A stretch of DNA of 64,000 nucleotides from Lautropia sp. (GTDB taxonomy: Bacteria > Pseudomonadota > Gammaproteobacteria > Burkholderiales > Burkholderiaceae_E): positions 1 through 64,000 of the forward strand of contig JAUMZD010000006.1 of the NCBI GenBank assembly GCA_030528325.1. Reading direction: 5' to 3'. Both the position numbers and the translations under genes were made by a program. Numbering within the stretch: the stretch's first letter is position 1; every line of letters begins with the position of its first letter. The notes beneath the pieces were generated by a model. That model was not told where the DNA came from, did not search any database, and saw only the letters and a program-made list of their open reading frames with translations. Of the stretch, positions 1 to 8,504 are shown in pieces.

Positions 1-26
1 CAACACGCGGTTTTGGGGCCAGCGCG

Positions 27-57
27 GGGACGAATAAGTGCATAACACGCTCTAGAA
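27..57. repeat. Partial copy of short repeat with AGAGCGTG ends
   Basis: The stretch GCGGGGACGAATAAGTGCAT followed by AACACGCTCTAGA closely matches positions 54418-54446 and, inverted, the end at 49530-49543. It lies directly upstream of ftsY, so it probably falls in the ftsY leader. The other end of the element may lie outside the window or be degenerate. Confidence 0.5.
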
Positions 58-84
58 TGACGGAAACTCATCTGGAAGGACGAC

Positions 85-1917
85 ATGTTCGGTTTTTTCC
101 GCCGCAAAAAGAAAGAACACGACGCAGCCACCGAGGTTGTTGCGCCCCCCGCCGCCGTGGATGCCGCCGAGGCCATCGAGCCCGTCGAGCCCACCGCCGA
201 TGCGCCGGTGGGCACCCCAGCCATGCCTCCGGCCATTCCCGGGCAGGCCATCACCCATCCATCCGTCCCGCCAGCACCGGCCGATGACGCCACTTCCCTG
301 ACCTCACCCGCCACCGGACGCGGGGATGACGCCTCCCCGGCGCCGCCTGATGCGACGCCAGCGATCGACGACGCAGCGCCAGGCAGGCCTTCCACCGAAA
401 CCTCTCAGACCGGGGGCCCGACGCCTGATTCCCCGGTCATGACTACCACCCCGCCGGTTGCTCCCATGCCGACCATGGCGGAGCCGCAAGCGCCAGCCCA
501 GCCACAGCAACCGCCAGTATCCGCTGCGCTGCCCCCGACACCGGCAGACCCCGCTTTCCCGGGCGCCAGCTTTCCCGGTCTGGCCAGCGGACAGATCAGA
601 GGCGGGCTGCCATCGCGTTTCCGGGCCCGACCCCCGGCTCCCGCCCCTGCCGAAGGCGCGCCCTCCACACCGGGTACGGCCGTCCTGCCACCCGTATCTC
701 CCGTATCGCCGGACGGAAGCGTGCCAGCCAGCTCACCGGCCGTTGCTCCCAGCCCGGTAGCCCCCCCGGTCGCCCGTGCCACACCCGATGCGACAACACC
801 GCTCACGGCACCGGCGCCATCGCCCACCCGACAGCCACCCGTACAGCCTGTACAGCCTGCCCCAGCGCCGGCGACGACGCCAGCCCAGGCCCACGCAGAC
901 ACACCGGACATGGCCGAGGCCGTCGACACGGACCCGTCGAGCGACGAGTCCCCTCGCAGCTTCGTGGTACCCACCGACGCCACCGCCGTTCAGGAAGCCG
1001 AGCGTCCGGCACGCGAAGGCTGGCTCGCCCGCCTGCGAGGCGGGCTGGCGCGCACCCGCTCGCAGATCAGCAGCATCTTCTCGCGCAGCAGGATCGATGA
1101 ATCTCTGTACGAGGAACTGGAAACCGCGCTGCTCGCCAGCGATACCGGCTATGGCACGACCGAGTGGCTGCTGAACGAACTGCGAGCCCGCGCCAAGCGC
1201 GACCGGATCAACGATGCAGCAACCCTCAAGGCAGCGCTCACGAGCATCCTGACCGAACTGCTGACACCGCTTGAACAACCGATCCAGGTGGATCGGGCTG
1301 TACCGCTGGTCATGATGATCACGGGCGTCAACGGCGCCGGCAAGACAACCTCCATCGGCAAGCTCGCACGCCACCTGCACCAGATCGAGCAATCGGTACT
1401 GCTGGCTGCCGGTGACACCTTTCGCGCCGCTGCCCGCGAACAGCTGGCGCGCTGGGGGGAACGGAATCAGGTTCAGGTGATCGCGAGCGAAGGCGGCGAT
1501 CCGGCTGCCGTAGCCTTCGACGCCGTCAAGGCCGGCCAGGCCCGCAAGGTCGATGTGGTGATGATCGACACCGCCGGCCGCCTGCCCACGCAGCGACACC
1601 TGATGGACGAACTGAAGAAGGTTCGCCGGGTCATCGGCAAGGCCATGGATGGCGCCCCCCACGAGGTACTACTGGTACTGGATGGCAATACCGGGCAGAA
1701 CATGCTGGCACAGGTGCAGGCCTTCGACGAGGCCGTCCAGCTGACCGGCCTGATCGTGACGAAACTGGATGGCACCGCCAAGGGAGGCGCCATTGCTGCC
1801 CTGGCCCACACCCGCCGTGACAGGCCCTTGCCCGTCTACTTCATCGGCGTGGGCGAAGGCGTGGCGGATCTTCAGGCCTTCAGCGCCGAGGAGTTCGCGT
1901 CCGCACTGCTGCACTGA
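85..1917 (+). CDS. ftsY: Signal recognition particle receptor FtsY
   Basis: FtsY is the membrane-associated SRP receptor GTPase that docks ribosome-SRP complexes at the translocon. The C-terminal NG domain is complete: the P-loop GVNGAGKTTS at about residues 414-423, DTAGRL at 495-500 and the specificity motif TKLDGTAKGG at about 559-568. The first 300 or so residues after an initial FGFFRRKKKE are Ala/Pro/Thr-rich and low in complexity, longer and more proline-rich than the acidic A domain of E. coli FtsY (whole protein 610 aa against about 497). The start is supported by GGAAGGACGAC just upstream. The gene ends three bases from the convergent ChaN-type gene, with no room for a terminator. 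Confidence 0.97.
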   Translation: MFGFFRRKKKEHDAATEVVAPPAAVDAAEAIEPVEPTADAPVGTPAMPPAIPGQAITHPSVPPAPADDATSLTSPATGRGDDASPAPPDATPAIDDAAPGRPSTETSQTGGPTPDSPVMTTTPPVAPMPTMAEPQAPAQPQQPPVSAALPPTPADPAFPGASFPGLASGQIRGGLPSRFRARPPAPAPAEGAPSTPGTAVLPPVSPVSPDGSVPASSPAVAPSPVAPPVARATPDATTPLTAPAPSPTRQPPVQPVQPAPAPATTPAQAHADTPDMAEAVDTDPSSDESPRSFVVPTDATAVQEAERPAREGWLARLRGGLARTRSQISSIFSRSRIDESLYEELETALLASDTGYGTTEWLLNELRARAKRDRINDAATLKAALTSILTELLTPLEQPIQVDRAVPLVMMITGVNGAGKTTSIGKLARHLHQIEQSVLLAAGDTFRAAAREQLARWGERNQVQVIASEGGDPAAVAFDAVKAGQARKVDVVMIDTAGRLPTQRHLMDELKKVRRVIGKAMDGAPHEVLLVLDGNTGQNMLAQVQAFDEAVQLTGLIVTKLDGTAKGGAIAALAHTRRDRPLPVYFIGVGEGVADLQAFSAEEFASALLH

Positions 1918-1918
1918 C

Positions 1919-1936
1919 CCCTAGGAGCTTGGGCGG
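1919..1936. repeat. Half copy of palindromic repeat (CCTAGGAGCTTGGGCGG)
   Basis: This is one arm of the palindromic family seen intact at 12291-12350. Read on the minus strand it supplies the last codons (Arg-Pro-Ser-Ser) and the TAG stop of the neighbouring ChaN-type gene. Confidence 0.7.
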
Positions 1937-3102
1937 AATATGGCGCAATGGTCGGGGGGCTCCCCACCCGATGCGACCGGCGTCAGCACCACGACATCGT
2001 AGGCTGCCGCCAGACGGGATGCCTTCTCCTCACCCACCCAGTCGGCCAGTCTCTTCCCTCGCTGGGCGACACGGGCGCCTTCATGGCCATGGGTCTCATC
2101 ACCCTGGCCTTGACCCGGAGCGGACGTCAGGGCTGACAACGGGAACATTCCCAGCACCAGAACCTGCTGCTGATCCACGCCCAGATAGCGCGGTACACCG
2201 AAGCGCCGATCCACATGAGCGTTGCCCGCCAGCAGCAGCCGAGGCGGCAGGATCGACCGCTCTGCTGACGGTCGCTCCACACCGCCGATCCCCCGCCACA
2301 TTCCATCCGCCAACGCCGCATCCCGAAGCCGCTGCGCCGCGGCCATCGGTACCAGCATGGGTTCCGGCAAGGCATCACAATGCCCTGTTCTCACGGCGTC
2401 CAGCAACTGCGCCTCTGCCTCGGCATCCCAGTCAGCCGTTCTGAGCAGCGCATGCCACCACGCATCCGCCGGCTCGGCGGATGCCGGCAGACGCTGCCGC
2501 AACCAGTCCGCCGTATCGACGGCCGGCTGATCCTTGCCCGTCCCCTTCATCCATTGCTGCGCCGAACGGCGGGAAAGATTGGCCGCAACCCAAGTCAGGC
2601 CACTCTGCTCGGCCGCCACGAACAGCGGTCGATACGCAACCTCCCCCCAGCGCTTGCCGTCGAAGAGAGCCTCCGTCAACCAATCCTCCAGCGGGCCATC
2701 CGGCTGACGCTGCCTGGCGGCTGTCAGCGCTGCATCATGCTCCCGATCCAGATGCTCGAACACGATCGCTGCCGAGCCCGTACCGTCTGGCAGCATCCGG
2801 GACCAGTCTGTCAGCCACCTGGCACGTAACAGATGGTGCACGGACTGGTCGTGCTGCTCACCCCAGAGCAACCAGGATGTTTCAATAAAACGACGTTTGA
2901 GCGCATCTTCCGACAGGAGCAGACCACTCTTTGTATCAAAAACCAGAAAAGATGTAACAAGCCCAGTCCCATCGGAACCGCCGTCCCGCGACGCCCCCCA
3001 ATCTCCCGGCCAGTGCGCACAAGCCGTCAACAAACCCACAACCAGCCATAAAACCCCAAAACGATGCACCAATTTGTCACGCCTCCTTTCAGCCATCCAC
3101 AC
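1921..3102 (-). CDS. ChaN/DUF399-family haem-binding lipoprotein
   Basis: The 393-aa product has a lipoprotein signal: a basic N-terminus, a hydrophobic stretch at residues 15-25 and the lipobox LTAC with Cys28. The mature part shows the ChaN hallmarks [10 protein letters not shown] at residues 81-90, a [10 protein letters not shown] block and [15 protein letters not shown] near the C-terminal third. ChaN-family lipoproteins bind haem in pathogens and have been linked to iron uptake; the role here is inferred from family membership. The gene is divergent from rfbF with a 140-bp gap. Its final four codons and stop come from a half palindromic repeat, so the native C-terminus may have been replaced. 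Confidence 0.8.
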   Translation of the reverse strand: MWMAERRRDKLVHRFGVLWLVVGLLTACAHWPGDWGASRDGGSDGTGLVTSFLVFDTKSGLLLSEDALKRRFIETSWLLWGEQHDQSVHHLLRARWLTDWSRMLPDGTGSAAIVFEHLDREHDAALTAARQRQPDGPLEDWLTEALFDGKRWGEVAYRPLFVAAEQSGLTWVAANLSRRSAQQWMKGTGKDQPAVDTADWLRQRLPASAEPADAWWHALLRTADWDAEAEAQLLDAVRTGHCDALPEPMLVPMAAAQRLRDAALADGMWRGIGGVERPSAERSILPPRLLLAGNAHVDRRFGVPRYLGVDQQQVLVLGMFPLSALTSAPGQGQGDETHGHEGARVAQRGKRLADWVGEEKASRLAAAYDVVVLTPVASGGEPPDHCAIFRPSS

Positions 3103-3242
3103 AGCAACAGGGCACGCCCATGCATCACATGTTCAGTTGCCTGTTACCAGCTCTCCCTGACCGTGTATCGACATCATTTGACGCCCGGCCATCAGGGCGG
3201 GAACATCAGAGCTGCGATCGATCGATGAGGATTACACATACC

Positions 3243-4016
3243 ATGCAAGCGGTCATTCTTGCCGGGGGTTTCGGTACCCGGATCAGCGAGGAAAGCTCTG
3301 TTCGCCCGAAGCCGATGGTCGAGATCGGTGGCCAGCCCATTCTCTGGCACATCATGAAGATCTATGCCTCCCATGGCATCAACGACTTCCTGATCTGCTG
3401 CGGCTACAAGAGCCATGTGATCAAGCGCTTCTTCCACGAATATGCCATCGCCAAGGCCGATGTCAGCTTCGACCTGCGCTCGAACACGATGGAAATCCAT
3501 CGCAACGAATCCGAACCCTGGCAAGTGACCCTGGTCGAGACGGGGCAGGACACCATGACCGGCGGTCGCATCAAACGCGCTTGCCGCTATCTGAAGGGCG
3601 ACACCTTCCTGTGCACCTATGGTGATGGCGTAAGCGATGTCGATATCACCGCCTCCATCGCCTTCCACAAGAGCCACGGCGCAGAAGCGACGGTGACGGC
3701 CGTTCAACCCCCCGGACGCTTCGGCGCCTTCACGCTGCCTTCGAACCAGACCCGCATCGAGTCCTTCATGGAAAAGCCCCAGGGCGACGGCGCGTGGATC
3801 AATGGCGGGTTCTTCGTGCTGAACCGCAGTGTACTGGACCGGATCGAGGGTGACGACACCGTATTCGAACAGGAACCCATGCGTTCGCTGTCAGCCGATG
3901 GCCAGCTTCACGCCTGGCGCCATGAGGGCTTCTGGCAGCCCATGGACACGCTGCGCGACAAGCACGTACTCGAAGAGCTGTGGGCATCCGGCAAGGCCCC
4001 CTGGAAGCGCTGGTAA
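3243..4016 (+). CDS. rfbF: Glucose-1-phosphate cytidylyltransferase
   Basis: The enzyme makes CDP-glucose from CTP and glucose-1-phosphate, the first step towards CDP-dideoxy or branched sugars. The product begins [18 protein letters not shown], the nucleotidyltransferase signature, followed by [20 protein letters not shown]. The length from this ATG is 257 aa, the usual size for RfbF/DdhA. An upstream in-frame ATG at 3225 exists, but GAGGAT at about 3227 favours 3243. The usual partner, CDP-glucose 4,6-dehydratase (rfbG), is not in this window, so the pathway must be completed elsewhere or differs. The gene opens polysaccharide locus 1. Confidence 0.93.
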   Translation: MQAVILAGGFGTRISEESSVRPKPMVEIGGQPILWHIMKIYASHGINDFLICCGYKSHVIKRFFHEYAIAKADVSFDLRSNTMEIHRNESEPWQVTLVETGQDTMTGGRIKRACRYLKGDTFLCTYGDGVSDVDITASIAFHKSHGAEATVTAVQPPGRFGAFTLPSNQTRIESFMEKPQGDGAWINGGFFVLNRSVLDRIEGDDTVFEQEPMRSLSADGQLHAWRHEGFWQPMDTLRDKHVLEELWASGKAPWKRW

Positions 4017-4084
4017 GCCCTGCACGATGCCACCGGCCGCTCACGGGTATCCCGCGAGTCCCATCCGGGCGTCCGGAACCCTCA

Positions 4085-4130
4085 GGGCGCTTCGCACCAT
4101 CGCGAAGGCGAAAATCGGCCCCGCTGAGCA
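4085..4130. repeat. Repeat copy, second core type (CATCGCGAAGGCG...)
   Basis: The string CATCGCGAAGGCG, then AAAATCGGCCCCGCTGAGC, repeats with two substitutions at 16789-16820 downstream of rpoH. Here it lies about 65 bp from a copy of the first core type, which suggests a composite insertion. Confidence 0.6.
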
Positions 4131-4193
4131 CGGTTCGTGCCCGATTCGCCGCCCCATAGCCCGAGCCATGGGACAAGAAGCGGGTGCAAAATG

Positions 4194-4248
4194 GGCCGGC
4201 GCGGCCGGTTTGCTGCCCGCGACTTTCCTGCCGCCCAAGCTCCTGGCC
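4194..4248. repeat. Palindromic repeat copy, inverted orientation
   Basis: On the minus strand this reads CCAGGAGCTTGGGCGGCAGG followed by AAAGTCGCGGGC and AGCAAACCGGCC, nearly identical to copies at 12291-12350 and 15562-15614. The intergenic stretch 4017-4532 also holds the second-type copy and an AT-rich patch near 4305-4330 that may carry the promoter of the next gene. Confidence 0.8.
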
Positions 4249-4532
4249 ACGCCAGCGTTTGCCCCTCGGGACGGCACAAGCCCCCATTGAAAGCGTGAAT
4301 CAGCGTTACTTGAATAATTTAAACAACGCCCGGCCAGCCCATGCGGATGCTCCCCGCACTGAACCTTCCTTCAGGAACAAGGGTTTAGGCCAATATTCTC
4401 ACGCAGCAGGGTGTGCCTGATTGGCCTCATGTGCAACACGGGAATGAGGACGCGCCTGCCTGTCAAGCTTAGAATGATGGCCCATGGAGTATCCTGTTGC
4501 AGGACGCCCCCTTTTGACATTCCCCCACATTT

Positions 4533-5441
4533 ATGACCGCCATCTATTTTGATCGGAAGATCGACGACGATAGCCGCCGGAAACTGCTCTACGAGGGAGA
4601 CCTGTTCGTTTACTCGGCCAATGAGCACTCCACGGCCCTGATCGAACTGGCCAGAAAACTGATCAGGGAAGCCTTTCCCGACCTGGATCCCGTCACGGCG
4701 CAGAATCATTACCCGGTCGAAGAGTTTGCTGCGATTCTCTCCAGGCTGAAACCGGCGTTCATTCATCACCCGGACTGCAAGAAGATCATCCCGAAGATGC
4801 TCGAACACATCGGCTGTGACCTCGATCAGGTCTATTTCGATGTACCACGCATGCGCAGCTCGACCAGCGACAACTACCTGACGACGGGCATTGCGTACGC
4901 CTTCCACGCCCACCGGGACACCTGGTATTCGGCACCGATGTGCCAGATCAATTGGTGGATTCCTATCTTCGACATCGAAGCCGGCAACGCAATGGCTTTC
5001 CACCCCGAGTATTTCAACCGTAGTGTTCCGAACAACTCGGAAACCTACAACTATCAGGACTGGAACGCCAACCAGCGCTTCAATGCAGCCACCCACATCG
5101 GCAAGGACACCCGTCCCCAGCCGAAGCTGCAGGAAGAAATCAAGCTGGATCCGGACATCGTCGTCGTCACGCCGCCCGGTGGCATGCTGCTGTTTGCGGC
5201 CTCACACCTGCACTCGTCGGTGCCCAACCAGACAGGCCAGACGCGCTTCTCCATCGACTTCCGTGTCGTCCACAAAGGTGACCTGATCGCCGAACGTGGC
5301 GCTCCCAATGTGGACTGCCGTTGCACCGGCTCGCCCATCAACGACTACCTGCAGGGCAGCACGCTGGAGCACCTCCCAGCCGATCTCCAGAAGCACTATC
5401 TGGAAAACTCCCCCATTCCAGCCCCCACCCATCGCCCCTGA
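4533..5441 (+). CDS. Putative Fe(II)/2-oxoglutarate oxygenase-like protein
   Basis: I do not recognise a named homologue for this 302-aa soluble protein. It has the spacing of a non-haem iron oxygenase: HAHRD at residues 125-129 could supply the H-x-D pair, HLH at 225-227 the distal histidine, and TRFSIDFR at about 236-243 the arginine that anchors 2-oxoglutarate. This is the phytanoyl-CoA-dioxygenase-like pattern, found in some glycan and small-molecule clusters. Its position between rfbF and a convergent aminotransferase/methyltransferase group suggests a sugar-modifying role, which is inference. It could also be a degenerate cupin-fold protein. It is followed by a long structured hairpin with a T-run. 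Confidence 0.6.
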   Translation: MTAIYFDRKIDDDSRRKLLYEGDLFVYSANEHSTALIELARKLIREAFPDLDPVTAQNHYPVEEFAAILSRLKPAFIHHPDCKKIIPKMLEHIGCDLDQVYFDVPRMRSSTSDNYLTTGIAYAFHAHRDTWYSAPMCQINWWIPIFDIEAGNAMAFHPEYFNRSVPNNSETYNYQDWNANQRFNAATHIGKDTRPQPKLQEEIKLDPDIVVVTPPGGMLLFAASHLHSSVPNQTGQTRFSIDFRVVHKGDLIAERGAPNVDCRCTGSPINDYLQGSTLEHLPADLQKHYLENSPIPAPTHRP

Positions 5442-5468
5442 TCGCAGCATACCCGGCTGCAGCATACA

Positions 5469-5555
5469 AACGCCCTACCTGATGAAAGGCGTCTTTCCCT
5501 GCCGGCCTTCAGACCAGCCCCATGGAAAGTGCCTCGGCCCAGGCAGGGCGTTTTT
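5469..5555 (+). terminator. Long nested hairpin with T-tract downstream of the oxygenase-like gene
   Basis: AACGCCCTACCTG (5469-5481) pairs with CAGGCAGGGCGTT (5540-5552) with one mismatch and runs into TTTTT. Inside it GGC-CTTTCC (from 5488) pairs with GGAAAG-GCC (near 5524). This is a larger structure than a simple terminator. Confidence 0.6.
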
Positions 5556-5588
5556 GTCACAGGGGGTGTCATGCCGAGCATCCAGACA

Positions 5589-5613
5589 GAAACAGCGCCA
5601 TCGGCGCTGTTTC
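5589..5613. terminator. Perfect 11-bp hairpin between convergent genes
   Basis: GAAACAGCGCC, loop ATC, GGCGCTGTTTC. It lies between the converging ends at 5441 and 5684. There is no long T-run, so it may act mainly as a 3' end stabiliser or a weak bidirectional terminator. Confidence 0.5.
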
Positions 5614-5683
5614 CATCATGAGCATCTCACGCCGTCAAGCACGCCCCCTGCCCGGCAGAAGGCCGCCGTTTCAGCCAGACGCC

Positions 5684-7039
5684 TCAGTTATACCGGCGGT
5701 ACACGACCTTCGTCGGCGCACCAACCAGCAGGCCATCCGTCGAGCGGGCGTCCAGCGCCTGACGGTAGACCACGGCAGCACGGCGGAAAGCTTCGATCGT
5801 GTGATCGATATCGGCATCGTCATGCGAATAGCTGACGATGAAGTTGGGTGCCAGCACACCCCAGCGGATCAGCTCCTGCATGAACAGGGTACGGAACGGC
5901 TGCGACGGACGACGCTCATGATCCAGCGTCGAGTACAGCAGGTTGCAGGGCCGGCCTGAAACGAACAGGTAGTCGGCAACCCCCAGATCCTGCGTCACTT
6001 CCCGGATACCGGTGCGCAGACGCTCACCCACGCGATACAGGTGCTCGATGACCGGCTCGTCACGATAGATGCGCATGGTTTCGATGGCCGCTGCCATGCT
6101 CGGTGCTTCAGCGCCGTGCGTGGTGGACAGCAGGAAAACGCGCTCCTTGTCATGGCGCAACCCGCCCAGCTCCATGACCTCCCGGCGCCCTGTCAGCGCC
6201 GACAGCGAGAAGCCATTGGCCAGCGCCTTGCCGAAGCAGGACATGTCGGGCGACACACCGTAGACCGACTGCGCCCCCCCACGATGGAAGCGGAAACCAC
6301 TGATCGTCTCGTCCAGCGTGACGAGTGCACCGTGTCTGTGCGACAGATCGATGACCTTCTGCAGGAAGCCATCGGCTGGCTCCTGCCCACGAACCGGCTC
6401 GAGCAGCACCATCGCGATACGTTCCGGATACTGCTGGAAGAGGCTCTCCAGGCTGTCGAGGTCGTTGTAATTGAACTTGACCGTCAGCGCCTTCTCGACC
6501 TGCGACACGCCCCCATCCATGGCCGTCGTGCCGATGAACCAGTCGTTGTACGAGAAGAAGGGGCTGTCACTACAGATGGCCACCAGATCCCGACCCGTAT
6601 AGGCGCGCGCCAGCTTCAGCGCGCCTGTCAGGATGGTGGAACCATCCTTGGCGAACTTCACCATCTCGGCACTGGGTACCATCGACTGAAGCATCTGGGC
6701 ACATTCCAGCTCGATGGGCGCTGGCCGGTTGAAGTTGTTGCCCAGCAGCATCTGACGATAGGCCGCCTCGATGACGGGCGCATAGGCATGACCCAGCGTG
6801 ACGGCTCGAAGACCCATGCCGTACTCGATGAACTCATTGCCATCCACATCCCAGACGTGACAGCCCTTGCCGCGCACGATGAAGCCGGGCGAACGCTCGG
6901 GGAACTGGTCGTCCCCCTTGGCGTAGGTATGGGCACCACCAGGAATGATGTTGTGCGCCACATGGCGCAGGGCGTTTGACTGATCGAAGTTGGTGCGCTC
7001 AAGCATCACGGAAGATGCCGGAGTCAGGGGAGCTTTCAT
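5684..7039 (-). CDS. Class III PLP aminotransferase (glutamate-1-semialdehyde aminomutase-like)
   Basis: The 451-aa protein has the class III fold: IIPGGAHTYAKGDDQFPE and DVDGNEFIEYGMGLR near the N-terminus, LDETISGFR at 242-250 (the DE motif that contacts PLP) and a candidate Schiff-base lysine K271 in CFGKALANGF. Homologues in O-antigen and exopolysaccharide clusters resemble HemL but are taken to act on nucleotide-sugar or polyol intermediates; the substrate here is unknown. It is the last gene of a three-gene minus-strand set with the DUF4910 protein and methyltransferase, 85 bp behind the former. HemL itself is unlikely because of the cluster context and the divergent active-site block. 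Confidence 0.85.
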   Translation of the reverse strand: MKAPLTPASSVMLERTNFDQSNALRHVAHNIIPGGAHTYAKGDDQFPERSPGFIVRGKGCHVWDVDGNEFIEYGMGLRAVTLGHAYAPVIEAAYRQMLLGNNFNRPAPIELECAQMLQSMVPSAEMVKFAKDGSTILTGALKLARAYTGRDLVAICSDSPFFSYNDWFIGTTAMDGGVSQVEKALTVKFNYNDLDSLESLFQQYPERIAMVLLEPVRGQEPADGFLQKVIDLSHRHGALVTLDETISGFRFHRGGAQSVYGVSPDMSCFGKALANGFSLSALTGRREVMELGGLRHDKERVFLLSTTHGAEAPSMAAAIETMRIYRDEPVIEHLYRVGERLRTGIREVTQDLGVADYLFVSGRPCNLLYSTLDHERRPSQPFRTLFMQELIRWGVLAPNFIVSYSHDDADIDHTIEAFRRAAVVYRQALDARSTDGLLVGAPTKVVYRRYN

Positions 7040-7124
7040 CGTGAACTACCAATCCATGTTGCAGAAAAGCTGACTTATTGTGACAGCAATGATTATTGGA
7101 ACGACGAATCTGCACAATACGTTT

Positions 7125-8474
7125 CTATCTTACAACGATGTCCAGCAATTCGTGATGCAATAGTGCCTCCGCAGCCTGATGAACCAGATCGAACGGCTGA
7201 CCAGCGGTTTCCGCAATGTCGAGCAGACTTCTGGAACCGTCAGACTGGTTCAGCACCCATAACAACGCCAACTGCAACTTCTGACTTTCATTATGGCCGC
7301 CAATCAGGGAGTAAAGCCCCCTGCGCCCCAGCTGGGGTTCACCAAAGGGCGATAAATTCCGATATGTTGCATTTCTCTCAACGATACTGATGCCTTTCAG
7401 CAACAGATCAAGGGAGCGCTCAAGAAACGCAGGCTGAATGAAGTCCAGGTTATCGGCCGAGGTATGGTACTGGGGGTAACTGCCGTAGGTTGAACGAGAA
7501 AAGCAGCCCATCGGCAGATCGAAGCCCGGCGAACAATACTGCCGCTCATCGTACCCGTAGGGAATGAACGGCAGCAGGCCATGAGCCTCCCCACTATGGG
7601 CCAGCACCAGCGTCATGATCCGGTCGATATCGGCATCACCACGACGGCTGCGCTTGTAATGGTATTGCCCCCCGTCGCCCACCCCCGAGATCACGACACC
7701 GTGTCTGACACGCTTGGTCACCTCCTGCCGCTGTGACAGCCAGGTGATCACGCCAATGGTCGATGGCGCAAAGACGAAGCGGTACGTATAACGCCGCCGG
7801 GGCAAGGCTGCCAGCGCACGAGCCAGCCAGGTGGCCACGGCGATGCCCGACAGATTGTCGTTGGCCAGTGAAGGGTGACAGACGTGCGTCGAAATCAGAA
7901 CCTCTTCAGGCGAATCCCCCGGCAGAACGCACTCTCCGAAGGTCAGCGCCCCGTCCTTCAGCTCGGTATCGACACAGACCTCATACTCACCGTCCGGCAG
8001 AGACTGCAACTGCCTGTCCGTCAGGCAGAAACCCCAGTCCTCCTTGAAGTACTGGGTTCGATACGGAATCCAGTCCGGGCGATCCGGCAGCGAGAACAGG
8101 TGCGGACGCAACTCGGCCAGCGACAGGCGCCCCCGGAATGGGGCGCTGTAATTGACCAGATGGAGGTTGTGATCGGCGATATCGACGGCCTTCTCTCCAT
8201 CCGGCCCCTTGATCCAGGCCTCACGGACGACCCATTCCCGTGGTACCGGCCAGTCGAAGGCCTGTGTACCGGTCGGCACTTCGGTCACACTGACCGGAAT
8301 CTGCTGACCGATCAAGGCAAGCGTATCCCTGACGCCCTGACCGGTGATGCTGCGCAACATCGGATACAGGGCCCGGGCGAAGCCGTGCATCGCCTCACCC
8401 TGCCCTTCGGAAAAACGGGCCAGGTCGGCCGCTGTCAACACTGCCTGCTGCACATCACTGCCAGTCATCGTCAA
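7125..8474 (-). CDS. DUF4910-type aminopeptidase-like protein with winged-helix domain
   Basis: The 449-aa protein shows the M28-like peptidase motif ISTHVCHPSLANDNLSG at about residues 194-210, in which His/Asp residues would bind zinc, embedded in the DUF2172/DUF4910 arrangement; the C-terminal 80 residues look like a winged helix. Members of this family recur in surface-polysaccharide clusters next to CDP-sugar and C-methyltransferase genes, but their reaction has not been settled to my knowledge. It starts 30 bp after the methyltransferase stop and is probably co-transcribed with it. A hydrolase or amide-bond-forming role on an amino-acyl sugar is conceivable but unproven. Confidence 0.75.
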   Translation of the reverse strand: MTMTGSDVQQAVLTAADLARFSEGQGEAMHGFARALYPMLRSITGQGVRDTLALIGQQIPVSVTEVPTGTQAFDWPVPREWVVREAWIKGPDGEKAVDIADHNLHLVNYSAPFRGRLSLAELRPHLFSLPDRPDWIPYRTQYFKEDWGFCLTDRQLQSLPDGEYEVCVDTELKDGALTFGECVLPGDSPEEVLISTHVCHPSLANDNLSGIAVATWLARALAALPRRRYTYRFVFAPSTIGVITWLSQRQEVTKRVRHGVVISGVGDGGQYHYKRSRRGDADIDRIMTLVLAHSGEAHGLLPFIPYGYDERQYCSPGFDLPMGCFSRSTYGSYPQYHTSADNLDFIQPAFLERSLDLLLKGISIVERNATYRNLSPFGEPQLGRRGLYSLIGGHNESQKLQLALLWVLNQSDGSRSLLDIAETAGQPFDLVHQAAEALLHHELLDIVVR

Positions 8475-8504
8475 ACACCTTGTGTCGGGAGAAAAACGCC
8501 GGGA

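Noticed and set aside
733-1662. Open frame opposite ftsY
   Set aside because: ftsY motifs are decisive; this is a shadow of GC-rich coding DNA.
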